DNA from: Candidatus Electronema sp.
GTDB taxonomy: Bacteria; Desulfobacterota; Desulfobulbia; Desulfobulbales; Desulfobulbaceae
DNA: 41,117 nt
Direction: 5' to 3'
NCBI GenBank assembly: GCA_026645415.1
Contig: JAPEVH010000067.1
Coordinates: 1 to 41,117, forward strand
In this document: positions 32,854 to 41,117 of the stretch, one piece after another
Position numbering within the stretch: the stretch's first letter is position 1
Layout: each line of letters opens with the position of its first letter
Position numbers and translations under genes: made by a program
Notes under the pieces: model-generated
The model's database searches: none
What the model saw: the letters and a program-made list of their open reading frames with translations, nothing else
Told to the model about the DNA's origin: nothing

Positions 32854-35190
32854 ATGTACAAAAAGAACAAACAAATTCACTTTGTCGGCATTGGCGGGAT
32901 TGGCATGTCTGGGATTGCCGAGCTGCTGCTTCCTCTTGGCTGCAAGGTGAGCGGTTCAGACTTGCGCAGCACAGAGACTACCCGTCGTCTCCAGCAACTT
33001 GGAGCGGTCATTTATCAAGGGCATCAGGCAGATAATATAACTGGTGCAGACGTGGTGGTGATTTCTTCAGCAGTAGGAACAGACAACCCTGAAGTGCTGG
33101 CTGCCCAGGAGCAACAGATTCCGGTAATCCAGCGGGCGGAAATGCTGGCCGAGTTGATGCGCCTGAAACGATACGGTATTGCTATAGCAGGCAGTCACGG
33201 GAAAACATCTACTTCCTCGTTGATTGCCTCGCTGCTCCACGAGGCTGGCTTAGAACCAACCGTAGCTGTGGGTGGCAAAGTTGATTGCTTTGGCGGCAGT
33301 AATGCCCTACTCGGCAATGGTGAGTTTATGGTCGCAGAGGCGGACGAAAGCGACGGTTCCTTTCTCAAGCTCTCGCCCGTGATTGAGGTAATCACTAATA
33401 TTGACCTAGAGCATGTTGATTATTACCGCGACCTTGATCACATTAAGGAAACTTTTCTTGAATTTATCAGTCGTATTCCCTTTTACGGCGCAGCAGTGCT
33501 TTGCTTGGACGATGCCAATGTCGCCAGCCTGTTGCCGCAAATCCAGCGGCGCAAAATCACCTATGGCCTAACCGAGCAGGCTGACCTCCATGCGGCAAAA
33601 ATTGAACTGAAGAACTTTGGCAGCGAGTTCTCTGTTTATTTTCAGGGTGAGGAATTGGGGCGAGTGCGGCGGAACTCACCTGGACGACATGTCATCCTCA
33701 ACTCCTTGGCCGCCATTGCGGTGGCTTTAGAATTGGAAATTGACTTTCCAGTCATTGCTCATGCTTTAGAAAAGTTCGAGGGTGTGCAGCGGCGGCTTCA
33801 GATCAAGGGCGAGCAGCACGGCATTCTTGTTGTCGATGACTACGGCCACCACCCAACAGAAATCCGGGCCACGCTAGATGCCGTCCGCGAGGGCTGGCCT
33901 GAGCGTCGTCTGCTTGTTGCTTTTCAGCCCCACCGCTACAGCCGCACTCAGGGGTTATTCAATGAGTTTACTACTGCTTTTTATCGGTCTGATGTTCTCA
34001 TCCTCACTGATATTTACGCTGCCAGCGAGGAACCTATCGAGGGCGTGAGTAGCTCTGCCCTGCTAGAGGCAATCCGCCAGCATGGTCATCGTCATGCCCT
34101 ATATCATCCTGATTTGGAAACGCTCCCTGCGGCTTTGCTTGATTTGGTCGAAGACGGTGATCTCGTACTGACCTTGGGTGCAGGCAATATTGTTCAGGTT
34201 GGCGAGCAGCTTTTGCAGCTCTTGGAACAGAAAACAACGGCAATGAAGGAGCAACAGCGCAAAAGGCTGGCAGACAGCGGTCTGGCTACCAAATTTGACG
34301 TAGACATGGCAGCCTACTGCACTTTGCGGGCGGGTGGCAGGGCCGCAGCTCTGATTGAGGTTACGAACCCAGAGGAACTAGGTCGTTTACTTGTTTTGCT
34401 TGCTGAGGAAAAGATCAAATTTTTTGTTATTGGACGCGGCTCAAACTTGCTTGTGGCAGATAGCGGCTGGTCTGGCGCGGTCATCCGACTCAAGGGTGAC
34501 TTTAACACCATAGAAGTGCAGGCGCGTGACAGCGAAGCAGCAATCGTGAAAGCTGGAACTGGCTGCTCTCTTAGCAAATTGGTTTCGTGGTGCAGCAAGC
34601 AAGGCTTGGCTGGACTAGAATTCTTGGTTGGTATTCCTGGTTCTGTAGGCGGCGCAGTGCGGATGAACGCTGGTGCTTGGGGACAGGAAATCGGCACCCA
34701 TCTGCTGGAGCTGGAACTGATTGACAAACAAGGTAATATTCAGCAGATTCCAGCAACAGAGCTACATCTGAGCTACCGCAGTCTGGGCTTAGTTGAAGGC
34801 AATTTAGCAGAGATGATCATCACCTCTGCTCTGTTTCGTCTTAGACCAGAGCAAGAGGAAACTGTTCGCGCACGCTGTTCCGATCATCTTAAAAAAAGAA
34901 AAGGCAAGCAGCCAGCAGGCGTGGCTTCGGCAGGCTCGTTTTTCAAAAATCCACCCAACCATTTCGCAGGCAGATTGATCGAGGCAGCAGGATTAAAGGG
35001 CTTGCGCTGTGGCGGAGCAATGGTTTCACCGGTTCATGCTAATTTTATTGTTAACAGCGGCGGCGCATCGGCAACAGATATAGTAACCCTTATGGAGCAA
35101 GTGCAGACAGAGGTTGCTACCCGCTTCGGCATCTGCCTTGAACCAGAGGTGCAAATCATTCAGGAAGACTGTGCAACGGCATGGCCGTAA
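32854..35190 (+). CDS. murC-murB: Fused UDP-N-acetylmuramate-alanine ligase / UDP-N-acetylenolpyruvoylglucosamine reductase
   Basis: A 778-residue fusion of two cytoplasmic peptidoglycan enzymes. Residues about 1-460 are MurC: HFVGIGGIGMSGIAELL at the start, P-loop GSHGKTSTS (about 113), AEADESDGSF, and DDYGHHPTEI. Residues about 475-778 are MurB: the FAD-binding IGRGSNLL and GIPGSVGGAVRMNAGAWGQEIG, and Ser695 in AGSFFKNP as the proton donor. The junction is a short linker around an internal ATG at 34242. MurC adds L-alanine after MurB makes UDP-MurNAc, so the fusion joins consecutive steps. The stop overlaps the ftsQ start by 10 bases. No ddl follows. Confidence 0.96.
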   Translation: MYKKNKQIHFVGIGGIGMSGIAELLLPLGCKVSGSDLRSTETTRRLQQLGAVIYQGHQADNITGADVVVISSAVGTDNPEVLAAQEQQIPVIQRAEMLAELMRLKRYGIAIAGSHGKTSTSSLIASLLHEAGLEPTVAVGGKVDCFGGSNALLGNGEFMVAEADESDGSFLKLSPVIEVITNIDLEHVDYYRDLDHIKETFLEFISRIPFYGAAVLCLDDANVASLLPQIQRRKITYGLTEQADLHAAKIELKNFGSEFSVYFQGEELGRVRRNSPGRHVILNSLAAIAVALELEIDFPVIAHALEKFEGVQRRLQIKGEQHGILVVDDYGHHPTEIRATLDAVREGWPERRLLVAFQPHRYSRTQGLFNEFTTAFYRSDVLILTDIYAASEEPIEGVSSSALLEAIRQHGHRHALYHPDLETLPAALLDLVEDGDLVLTLGAGNIVQVGEQLLQLLEQKTTAMKEQQRKRLADSGLATKFDVDMAAYCTLRAGGRAAALIEVTNPEELGRLLVLLAEEKIKFFVIGRGSNLLVADSGWSGAVIRLKGDFNTIEVQARDSEAAIVKAGTGCSLSKLVSWCSKQGLAGLEFLVGIPGSVGGAVRMNAGAWGQEIGTHLLELELIDKQGNIQQIPATELHLSYRSLGLVEGNLAEMIITSALFRLRPEQEETVRARCSDHLKKRKGKQPAGVASAGSFFKNPPNHFAGRLIEAAGLKGLRCGGAMVSPVHANFIVNSGGASATDIVTLMEQVQTEVATRFGICLEPEVQIIQEDCATAWP

Positions 35191-36128
35191 AAAAATCACA
35201 AAGTCCATTGCTCGGCTCTAAGAGAAGAAGATATCACCAGCAGCGACCTGTACGCTCTGGTACTTTCCGCCGTTTTCGCTCCTCATTGGTTGGTAATCGC
35301 TACGTTCCACCAACAGTCAGCAATGGCCCATACCGAAAAAATAGTGGTGTACAAAGCAGCAATGTAGCCTCCCGTATCTCTAGGACAACAGCACTGCTTG
35401 GCTTATTGATCGTCTTAGTTACGCTTCTTGCTTGGCAAGCGTATCATCTTTTTGAATATTCTGGGGCGTTCTTAGTACGGAAAATTACTGTACAGGGAAT
35501 TCATAAAGCCTCTGAAGAGGATGTCTTACGTTTAGCTCAGATCAGGATCGGGATACCAATGCTTGGCTTTACCTCTCAGGAGGCAGAGGCGCGTATCTGT
35601 ACCCATCCTTGGATTGATCAAGCCACTATTCATCGTTCTTGGCCGTATGCAATCCATATTGAAGTCCAAGAACATCGTCCTCTGGCACTGATCAATCTTG
35701 AGAATAATCAAGGACTCTATTATGTTGATCACAATGGTAAAGTGTTTGCGCCGGTCGCACCGGGCCAAGATTTAGATTTTCCAGTAGTTACTGGAGTTCC
35801 TTTGGCAAGCGTTCCAGCGGATTTGAATCTAGCAGGTGCCGAGGCAGGAGAAGCTGTTCGATTTCTTCATTTTGCCGCTCTTGGTAATACTATTTTACCG
35901 ATGCAGTCTATTTCTGAAATCCATGTGAGTCGAGAAAATGGAATTATTGTATATCTTGTAGAACGCCCCTTTCCTATTCATTTGGGATATGGTAATATCA
36001 AAACCAGATATTATCAGCTCGTCGGACTGCTCGAACAGCTGTACCATAAGGAAAAGATTGAACATATCAAAGAAATCCGCATGGATTATCAGGCTGACCG
36101 TATCCTTGTATCCAAGACGGAGCCATAG
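35181..36128 (+). CDS. ftsQ: Cell division protein FtsQ
   Basis: A 315-residue bitopic protein. A long basic cytoplasmic tail (1-70, rich in Arg/Lys/Ser) precedes one membrane helix (about 71-92). A POTRA domain follows (FLVRKITVQGIHKASEEDVLRLA) and then the FtsQ domain (HPWIDQATIHRSWPYAIHIEVQEHRPLALI). FtsQ links early and late divisome proteins through FtsB/FtsL. The ATG overlaps the MurB stop and the gene lies 12 bp before ftsA, as in standard dcw order. The C-terminal part is less conserved, as usual. Confidence 0.93.
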   Translation: MAVKKSQSPLLGSKRRRYHQQRPVRSGTFRRFRSSLVGNRYVPPTVSNGPYRKNSGVQSSNVASRISRTTALLGLLIVLVTLLAWQAYHLFEYSGAFLVRKITVQGIHKASEEDVLRLAQIRIGIPMLGFTSQEAEARICTHPWIDQATIHRSWPYAIHIEVQEHRPLALINLENNQGLYYVDHNGKVFAPVAPGQDLDFPVVTGVPLASVPADLNLAGAEAGEAVRFLHFAALGNTILPMQSISEIHVSRENGIIVYLVERPFPIHLGYGNIKTRYYQLVGLLEQLYHKEKIEHIKEIRMDYQADRILVSKTEP

Positions 36129-36140
36129 GCGGAGTATGCA

Positions 36141-37442
36141 ATGGAAGAGCTGGATATAAAAATCGTTGAAGAGACCGACACGGTAGACACAGAGCACGAG
36201 GTGGAGGAGGTAAGGCCACCGCTGCGGGAAAGTGGTTCCGGTGAGTTAGTCGCTGGATTAGACATCGGTACCACGAAAATCTGCGCTGTGATCGGAGAAG
36301 TGTTTGATGATGGTTTGCTCAACATCATCGGCGTAGGTACAGCGGCCTCTTCAGGAATAAAAAAAGGAGTTGTTGTCAACATCGAGGCAACCGTCAGGGC
36401 TATTCGGCAAGCCATTGACAGTGCCTCGGACATGGCTGGCTGCGACATTGAGACGGTTTACGTAGGCATTGCTGGCACCCATATCAAGGGCTTCAATTCG
36501 CCGGGTATTATCGCCATCAACAATCAGCAGGTTCGGCAGCGGGAAATCGACGCGGTCATTCAGGCTGCGCAGACCGTCAAAGTCTCGGACAATCAGCAGA
36601 TTATTCATGTCCTGCCCCAAGAGTACATGGTTGACGATCATACCGGTATTCAGAATCCTATGGGTATGACCGGGGTGCGGCTGGCTACCAATGTGCATAT
36701 TGTTACCGCTGACGTGACTTCCCTGCATAACCTTGTCACGAGCTGCAACCGAGCCGGCCTGAACGTGGCTGAAGTAGTATTGGAGTCCGTGGCCTCATCT
36801 AAGGCTGTGTTGACCCCGGATGAAATGGAGCTGGGCGTAGTACTCTTAGACATCGGCGGTGGTACTACCGATCTAGCTGTATTCTGCAACGGCACGATCA
36901 AATACACTTGGGAGCTGGCCTTGGGCGGCAACAATCTGACCAATGATCTTTCTGTTGGCCTGCGTACCCCGCTGCAAGAAGCGGAAATGCTGAAGTATCG
37001 CTACGGCAGCGCCCTTGCCTCTATGGTCAAGGAAAATCATATCCTTGAAGTGCCAACAGTCGGCGACCGCAAGGCCCGTAAAGTCTCTCAAAAGGTGTTG
37101 GTTGAGATTTTGGAGGCCCGGATCGAGGAAATCCTGCAAGTGGTGAACAAAAAAATCTGTAGCTCTGGGTATCGTAACCGGATTAATTCAGGTATGGTCA
37201 TCACGGGTGGTACAGCCCTTTTAGCCAACATCGTCGATTTAGCGGAGCAGATTTTCGACATGCCGGTACGAATCAGCTTTCCCCAAGGCGTAGGTGGCAG
37301 GGTTGAAGACATTGAATCCCCCCGCTGCACCACTGCGGTCGGTCTGGTACTCTACGGCTGCACTTCCCGCAGTATCCAACCAGTGGAAAGTGGTAGTCCG
37401 TTGTTTATCAAGTTGAAAAATTTTCTGAGAAATATTATCTAA
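36141..37442 (+). CDS. ftsA: Cell division protein FtsA
   Basis: A 433-residue actin-like ATPase that tethers FtsZ to the membrane. The conserved domain starts near residue 36 (LVAGLDIGTTKICAVIGEV) and includes the 1C/SHS2 domain, DIGGGTTDLAVF and the GGTALLANIVDLAEQIF motif. The C-terminus (PLFIKLKNFLRNII) is the amphipathic membrane-targeting helix. Unusually, about 35 acidic residues precede the domain (MEELDIKIVEETD...); most FtsA proteins lack such an extension. A GGAG at 36131 supports this start. It lies 91 bp before ftsZ. Confidence 0.96.
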   Translation: MEELDIKIVEETDTVDTEHEVEEVRPPLRESGSGELVAGLDIGTTKICAVIGEVFDDGLLNIIGVGTAASSGIKKGVVVNIEATVRAIRQAIDSASDMAGCDIETVYVGIAGTHIKGFNSPGIIAINNQQVRQREIDAVIQAAQTVKVSDNQQIIHVLPQEYMVDDHTGIQNPMGMTGVRLATNVHIVTADVTSLHNLVTSCNRAGLNVAEVVLESVASSKAVLTPDEMELGVVLLDIGGGTTDLAVFCNGTIKYTWELALGGNNLTNDLSVGLRTPLQEAEMLKYRYGSALASMVKENHILEVPTVGDRKARKVSQKVLVEILEARIEEILQVVNKKICSSGYRNRINSGMVITGGTALLANIVDLAEQIFDMPVRISFPQGVGGRVEDIESPRCTTAVGLVLYGCTSRSIQPVESGSPLFIKLKNFLRNII

Positions 37443-37533
37443 TGTTGGAAAGAATCTAGCGGCAGCCGGGGCAGCGGTTTGTCGACCATCTTTTTAAAAA
37501 AATTGACGCAGTGAGAGTGCTTGAGGGGGAAGC

Positions 37534-38727
37534 ATGTCATATAAAACGCAAGAAGAATCAGTAGCTGTCATTAAAGTGATCGGAGTTGGTGGTGGTGGTG
37601 GCAATGCTATCAATACCATGGTCGATAACCGATTGGCCGGAGTGCAGTTCATTGCCGCCAACACCGATATGCAGGCCTTGGAAAAATCTAAGGCTGATAT
37701 TCGTATTCAGCTTGGCCCAAGCGTGACCAAGGGCATGGGCGCAGGTGCTGCCCCAGACATGGGCCAAAAGGCCGCAGAGGAGAGTTTGGATGACCTGCGT
37801 AATGCTATTGATGACGCAGACATGGTCTTTATCACGGCTGGTCTTGGGGGTGGTACAGGTACTGGAGCCGCGCCCGTTATTGCCAAACTGAGTAAGGAAA
37901 AAGGCGCACTGACTGTAGCGGTCGTGACCAAGCCTTTTTACTTTGAAGCCAAAAAGCGGATGCGCAATGCTGAGGCAGGCTGGGAGGAGTTGAAAAAGAA
38001 CGCAGATACAATCATTACCGTACCTAATGACCGATTGCTTGGCCTGATGCAGAAGAACTCCACTTTGGTGGATATGATGAAAATGGTTGATGATGTCCTG
38101 CTCCAAGCAGTCAAAGGCATCACTGATCTCATTAATCTGCCTGGCCATATCAACGTTGACTTTGCTGACCTGAAAACGGTCATGAAAGAGGTTGGCCCTG
38201 CCATCATGGGTTCTGGTGCTGCCTCCGGTGAAAACCGGGCGGCTGAGGCGGCTAAACGAGCTATTGACAACCAGCTCCTAGAAGATGTGGGTATTGACGG
38301 TGCCCTTGGCATCCTGATCAATATCTCGGCAACTAGCTCCATGACTATGAATGAATTCATGGAAGCCTCTGCCCTGATTCAAGATAAAGCCCATGAAGAT
38401 GCCAACATCATCATCGGTGCCCTGTTTGATGAAAACATGGGCGAAGAGCTTCGGGTGACTGTCATTGCTACGGGTATTTCTAAGGATCGAGAAGCTGGAG
38501 CCATTGCGGAATTCGATACAGTTGGCCGTTCGGTAAGAAAGAATATCAACCCCTTACAAGAAACTATCTTAGAGCCAGAGCGTCCGTTAGATCATCGCCC
38601 AGTGAGTTTTGCCCGACCTAATCCAGTGCCCAAAGGACTACGGCCCATGCCTACGCCAGTTTTTGACGATCAGAATGATCTAGGCGAATGGGATGAGCCG
38701 GCGTATATTCGCAAGAAGGCAAACTAA
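37534..38727 (+). CDS. ftsZ: Cell division protein FtsZ
   Basis: A 397-residue tubulin-like GTPase forming the Z ring. [14 protein letters not shown] starts the nucleotide-binding domain, [13 protein letters not shown] (about 104-116) is the tubulin signature, and the T7 loop [11 protein letters not shown] is intact. The disordered linker is short. The C-terminal peptide ends [12 protein letters not shown], matching the conserved FtsA-binding tail. GAGGGGGAAGC gives a strong ribosome binding site. The 91-bp gap from ftsA may carry its own promoter, but none is clear. Confidence 0.98.
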   Translation: MSYKTQEESVAVIKVIGVGGGGGNAINTMVDNRLAGVQFIAANTDMQALEKSKADIRIQLGPSVTKGMGAGAAPDMGQKAAEESLDDLRNAIDDADMVFITAGLGGGTGTGAAPVIAKLSKEKGALTVAVVTKPFYFEAKKRMRNAEAGWEELKKNADTIITVPNDRLLGLMQKNSTLVDMMKMVDDVLLQAVKGITDLINLPGHINVDFADLKTVMKEVGPAIMGSGAASGENRAAEAAKRAIDNQLLEDVGIDGALGILINISATSSMTMNEFMEASALIQDKAHEDANIIIGALFDENMGEELRVTVIATGISKDREAGAIAEFDTVGRSVRKNINPLQETILEPERPLDHRPVSFARPNPVPKGLRPMPTPVFDDQNDLGEWDEPAYIRKKAN

Positions 38728-38736
38728 TTACCTGTC

Positions 38737-40479
38737 TTGCATCCCCTGCTTGCTGCGGAGCTTGGTACAGTCCGTAAGAAATGGACGGGCCGCCTGCCTG
38801 CGGCCCTGCTCTATCCAAATACGTATCCTTTAGCAGTCTCTAATCTCGGCTTTCAGCTTGTTTATTGCCAGCTTAACAGCCTCGATGGAGTTGTCTGCGA
38901 ACGTTTTGTCTATCCGCAAGCGCAAGAGCCATTCCGCTCGCTCGAATCTGATCGACCTTTGGCCGACTTCCCCCTGATTTTCGGCTCGATCAGCTTTGAG
39001 CAGGACTATCCCCGCTTGGTCGCTATGCTAGCGGCTGGGCAAGTAGCACCTTATGCCAAGGACCGTAACGGCCCGGCCAAGCCCGGTATGCCATTGGTTA
39101 TTCTTGGTGGAGTAGCGGTTTTTATGAATCCAGAGCCGCTGGCCCGCTTTGCGGATCTTATGGTGATTGGTGAAGCGGAAGCTGTACTACCACGCTTGCT
39201 TCCTGAACTACTGGCGGCGGCGGAGAATACAGATCGGCAAGAACTACTGCATCGTATCGGAGCAACAATTCCGGGTTGCTATGTGCCGGGTAGCTACAGC
39301 TTTACTTACAATGACGAGGGCCGAGTATTAGAAATCACTGCTGCTTCTGGTCTACCGCAACGGGTGCGCCGAGCAATTCTGCACACAACAGATCAGGCTG
39401 CCCATTCTGAATTGTTTTCCCCGGAAGCAGAACTGAACATGCACATGACTGAGCTAGGTCGTGGTTGCAGTCGTGGTTGTCGTTTTTGCGCTGCTGGCTT
39501 TATCTATCGTCCACCTCGGCTCTGGGACGCGGATGCCGTGCTAGAGGGTTTGGCGCAGCGGCCTGCCGGCATAGATCGAGCCGGACTACTGGGTATGGAA
39601 ATGGCCGCCTCAGACACGCTGGATCAAATTACGGCCTTTCTTAGCGAAACTGGTTGCGCCCTTTCCTTTTCCTCGCTTCGTGCAGACCGCATTTCGCCAC
39701 AGTTACTCGATGTACTCTCTCACTCCAAGCTGAAATCTGTAGCCATTGCCCCAGACGGCTGCTCGCAGCGACTGCGCCATGTGATCAACAAAGGTTTGGC
39801 AGAGCAAGATTTGCTAGATGCTGCGGCCGCGCTAACCGAAGCAGGCATTTTCACCCTCAAGCTCTATGTGATGATCGGTTTGCCTACCGAAACTCGTGAT
39901 GATCTTGACGAGCTAGTCAGTTTGGTGCGGAAAATTCGGGAGCGGATGCTGGCCATTGGCAAAGCAAAAGGAAGAGTCGGCGAACTGCTGCTCTCGATCA
40001 ATAGTTTTGTTCCTAAGCCGTGGACTCCTTTTCAATATCTTTCCTTTGGCGGCTTGACTGAAGAAGAGGCTTGTCACGAGCGGAGCGAGAAGAAAGCTCT
40101 GCTCCGTTTAAATCAGAGTATCAAATATTTAAAAAAAGCACTTGCTGATGTAGACAATTTGCATCTTCGTACGGATCGTCCTGACACCGTGCTCATGCAA
40201 GCAGTTTTTGCCCGTGCAGACCGCCGTATCGCACCACTGCTTTTAGACATTGGCACAGGAAAATATTCCTTTAAGCAGGCGATGAAGGCACATGACCTTA
40301 GCGCGTGGCAGTATGCTGTGCGGCCCAGAACAGCAGATGAGCTGTTCTGCTGGGAAGTGGTTGATCAGGGCATCAACAAAGCCTATTTGCACCACGAATT
40401 AGACAAGGCACTACGCGCTGAAGCTACCCCGCCCTGCGACACCTTGCGCTGCCGTCGCTGCGGAGTCTGCCAAGGATAA
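38737..40479 (+). CDS. Radical SAM protein with a cobalamin-binding-like N-terminal domain
   Basis: A 580-residue protein. Residues about 20-155 resemble the B12-binding-like domain found in large radical SAM proteins (LLYPNTYPLAVSNLGFQ, LVILGGVAVFMNPEPLA). The radical SAM core has Cys244, Cys248 and Cys251 (GCSRGCRFC), binding the SAM-cleaving [4Fe-4S] cluster. A further CRRCGVC motif at the C-terminus suggests another metal site. Substrate unknown. The apparent start is TTG, with no good ribosome binding site between it and the ftsZ stop 9 bases upstream, so the start is uncertain. Confidence 0.85.
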   Translation: MHPLLAAELGTVRKKWTGRLPAALLYPNTYPLAVSNLGFQLVYCQLNSLDGVVCERFVYPQAQEPFRSLESDRPLADFPLIFGSISFEQDYPRLVAMLAAGQVAPYAKDRNGPAKPGMPLVILGGVAVFMNPEPLARFADLMVIGEAEAVLPRLLPELLAAAENTDRQELLHRIGATIPGCYVPGSYSFTYNDEGRVLEITAASGLPQRVRRAILHTTDQAAHSELFSPEAELNMHMTELGRGCSRGCRFCAAGFIYRPPRLWDADAVLEGLAQRPAGIDRAGLLGMEMAASDTLDQITAFLSETGCALSFSSLRADRISPQLLDVLSHSKLKSVAIAPDGCSQRLRHVINKGLAEQDLLDAAAALTEAGIFTLKLYVMIGLPTETRDDLDELVSLVRKIRERMLAIGKAKGRVGELLLSINSFVPKPWTPFQYLSFGGLTEEEACHERSEKKALLRLNQSIKYLKKALADVDNLHLRTDRPDTVLMQAVFARADRRIAPLLLDIGTGKYSFKQAMKAHDLSAWQYAVRPRTADELFCWEVVDQGINKAYLHHELDKALRAEATPPCDTLRCRRCGVCQG

Positions 40480-40566
40480 AATTTGCTGGCCGGACAAGAG
40501 GAGGCAGCACTCCTTGTTTATGATTTGTTATGCAGTTGAGCGTTTTTAGATCAATTAGGTTTACTT

Positions 40567-40869
40567 ATGCAAGATGTCTATTATCTCAGCAGCATTCCTC
40601 CTGATCCAGAACTATTCGGTTTTTCAGTCAGAAACCATTGGGGAATTGAAAATTCACTTCATTGGGTGCTGGATGTTTCTTTTCGTGAAGATGACTCCAG
40701 AATTCGTAACGGACATGCTCCGCAGAATTTTTCACTCCTTAGAAAAATTGCTTTGAACATACTGAAATCAGACAAAAATTCAAATGAGGTAGCCCTAGAG
40801 GGCTGGGGCTTTCCCCGATGTGCCCTATTGAGGCAGAGGATAGATAAAACTGTATACTATCTCATGTAA
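40567..40869 (+). pseudogene. ISAs1-family transposase, C-terminal remnant
   Basis: A 100-residue frame whose first ~75 residues are the C-terminal part of an ISAs1-type DDE transposase ([44 protein letters not shown]). The N-terminal two thirds are missing: an in-frame TGA lies at 40537 and no homologous sequence precedes it. At the other end the family's usual final residues are replaced from about 40791, where the palindrome AGCCCTAGAGGGCT sits. The copy is dead. It marks past insertion at the end of the division cluster. Confidence 0.88.
40791..40804. repeat. Short palindrome at the break in the transposase remnant
   Basis: AGCCCT (40791-40796) and AGGGCT (40799-40804) are separated by two bases, exactly where the transposase homology ends. 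It may be part of a later repeat insertion or a deletion junction. Confidence 0.4.
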
Positions 40870-40884
40870 CCACTGGAAAGAATT

Positions 40885-41034
40885 ATGGGATATTTGATAG
40901 GGATAGCAATATTTATTGCTATCATAGTGGCAGCAGTTCAAGCGGCAATTCAATACTGGCACATCACGCTCAGTCTTGGGGTATTTGTTCTAACCCAAGT
41001 TGTGACCTACAGCATAGCTTTTTGGATACTGTAG
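40885..41034 (+). CDS. Small two-helix membrane protein
   Basis: A 49-residue frame starting at the ATG at 40885 with GGAAAG nine bases upstream. It reads MGYLIGIAIFIAIIVAAVQA, then a short polar part, then a second hydrophobic stretch (LSLGVFVLTQVVTYSIAFWI). Almost the whole protein is membrane-spanning. No family recognised. It directly follows the transposase remnant. Such a frame could arise by chance in AT-rich DNA, but the ribosome binding site and continuous hydrophobicity favour a real small protein. Confidence 0.5.
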   Translation: MGYLIGIAIFIAIIVAAVQAAIQYWHITLSLGVFVLTQVVTYSIAFWIL

Positions 41035-41117
41035 GCCAAGACAAACAAAATAACTTTCAACTCGAACCCGCGAGGGGTGACAGCATGGATATGACGTGGT
41101 AATTTTTGTTCAATAAC

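Noticed and set aside
32854-35190. MurC-MurB fusion as a sequencing error
   Set aside because: The frame is continuous with intact motifs on both sides and a plausible linker, and such fusions are known.
41041-41117. tRNA fragment at the right edge
   Set aside because: The TCGAACCCGCGA stretch resembles a T-arm, but no acceptor or anticodon stem can be formed with the neighbouring bases.

Overview
The window looks like chromosomal DNA of a Desulfobacterota bacterium, most likely order Desulfobulbales; a cable-bacterium relative is possible but not proven. The signs are a CobA-HemD fusion, a DUF3786 protein with an Fe-S motif, two small 2[4Fe-4S] ferredoxins, a TauE exporter paired with a TIGR02186 protein, a b558-type SdhC, a MurC-MurB fusion, and an outer-membrane protein style typical of that group. 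No rRNA, tRNA or CRISPR array was recognised.

Layout. Positions 1-17,020 are mostly housekeeping and envelope genes: the start of an unidentified minus-strand gene, glmM with a small exported protein, the siroheme/haem fusion, two outer-membrane proteins, the ferredoxin pair, a DUF3786 protein, CvpA, a 4'-phosphopantetheinyl transferase, polyphosphate kinase, an orphan sdhC, a 36-cysteine outer-membrane protein, and the TauE/TIGR02186 pair. The intergenic gaps here hold clear terminators, several inverted repeats and a few promoters.

Positions 17,021-31,742 form an accessory block lying directly against the cell-wall/division cluster. It opens with a nine-unit palindromic array (22-23 bp period), then a LRR-Roc-COR GTPase, a MEKHLA (PAS-like) protein, two proteins carrying five DUF202 modules, a sensor histidine kinase and a receiver-only regulator. 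A PIN toxin/antitoxin pair and an NB-ARC/TPR STAND ATPase follow. A second array of the same architecture comes next, then a DUF1016 nuclease gene, a PEP-synthase-like phosphotransfer protein with a non-standard C-terminus, and a second receiver-only regulator. The DUF1016 gene sits between two copies of the first ~100 bp of the PEP-synthase-like gene, so it appears to have been inserted there with regeneration of the interrupted 5' end.

Positions 31,765-38,727 are the distal dcw cluster (murG, murC-murB, ftsQ, ftsA, ftsZ), followed by a radical SAM protein, a decayed ISAs1 transposase fragment and a 49-residue membrane peptide.

Working model (inference): the DUF202 proteins, histidine kinase, two receivers and PEP-synthase-like protein form one membrane-linked phosphorelay. 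Its most distinctive parts are the long arginine heptad ladders of the DUF202 modules (five or six Arg, exactly seven residues apart) and a phosphohistidine-type domain with no recognisable PEP-binding barrel. The toxin-antitoxin, STAND and DUF1016 genes look like later insertions of conflict-system genes into that operon.
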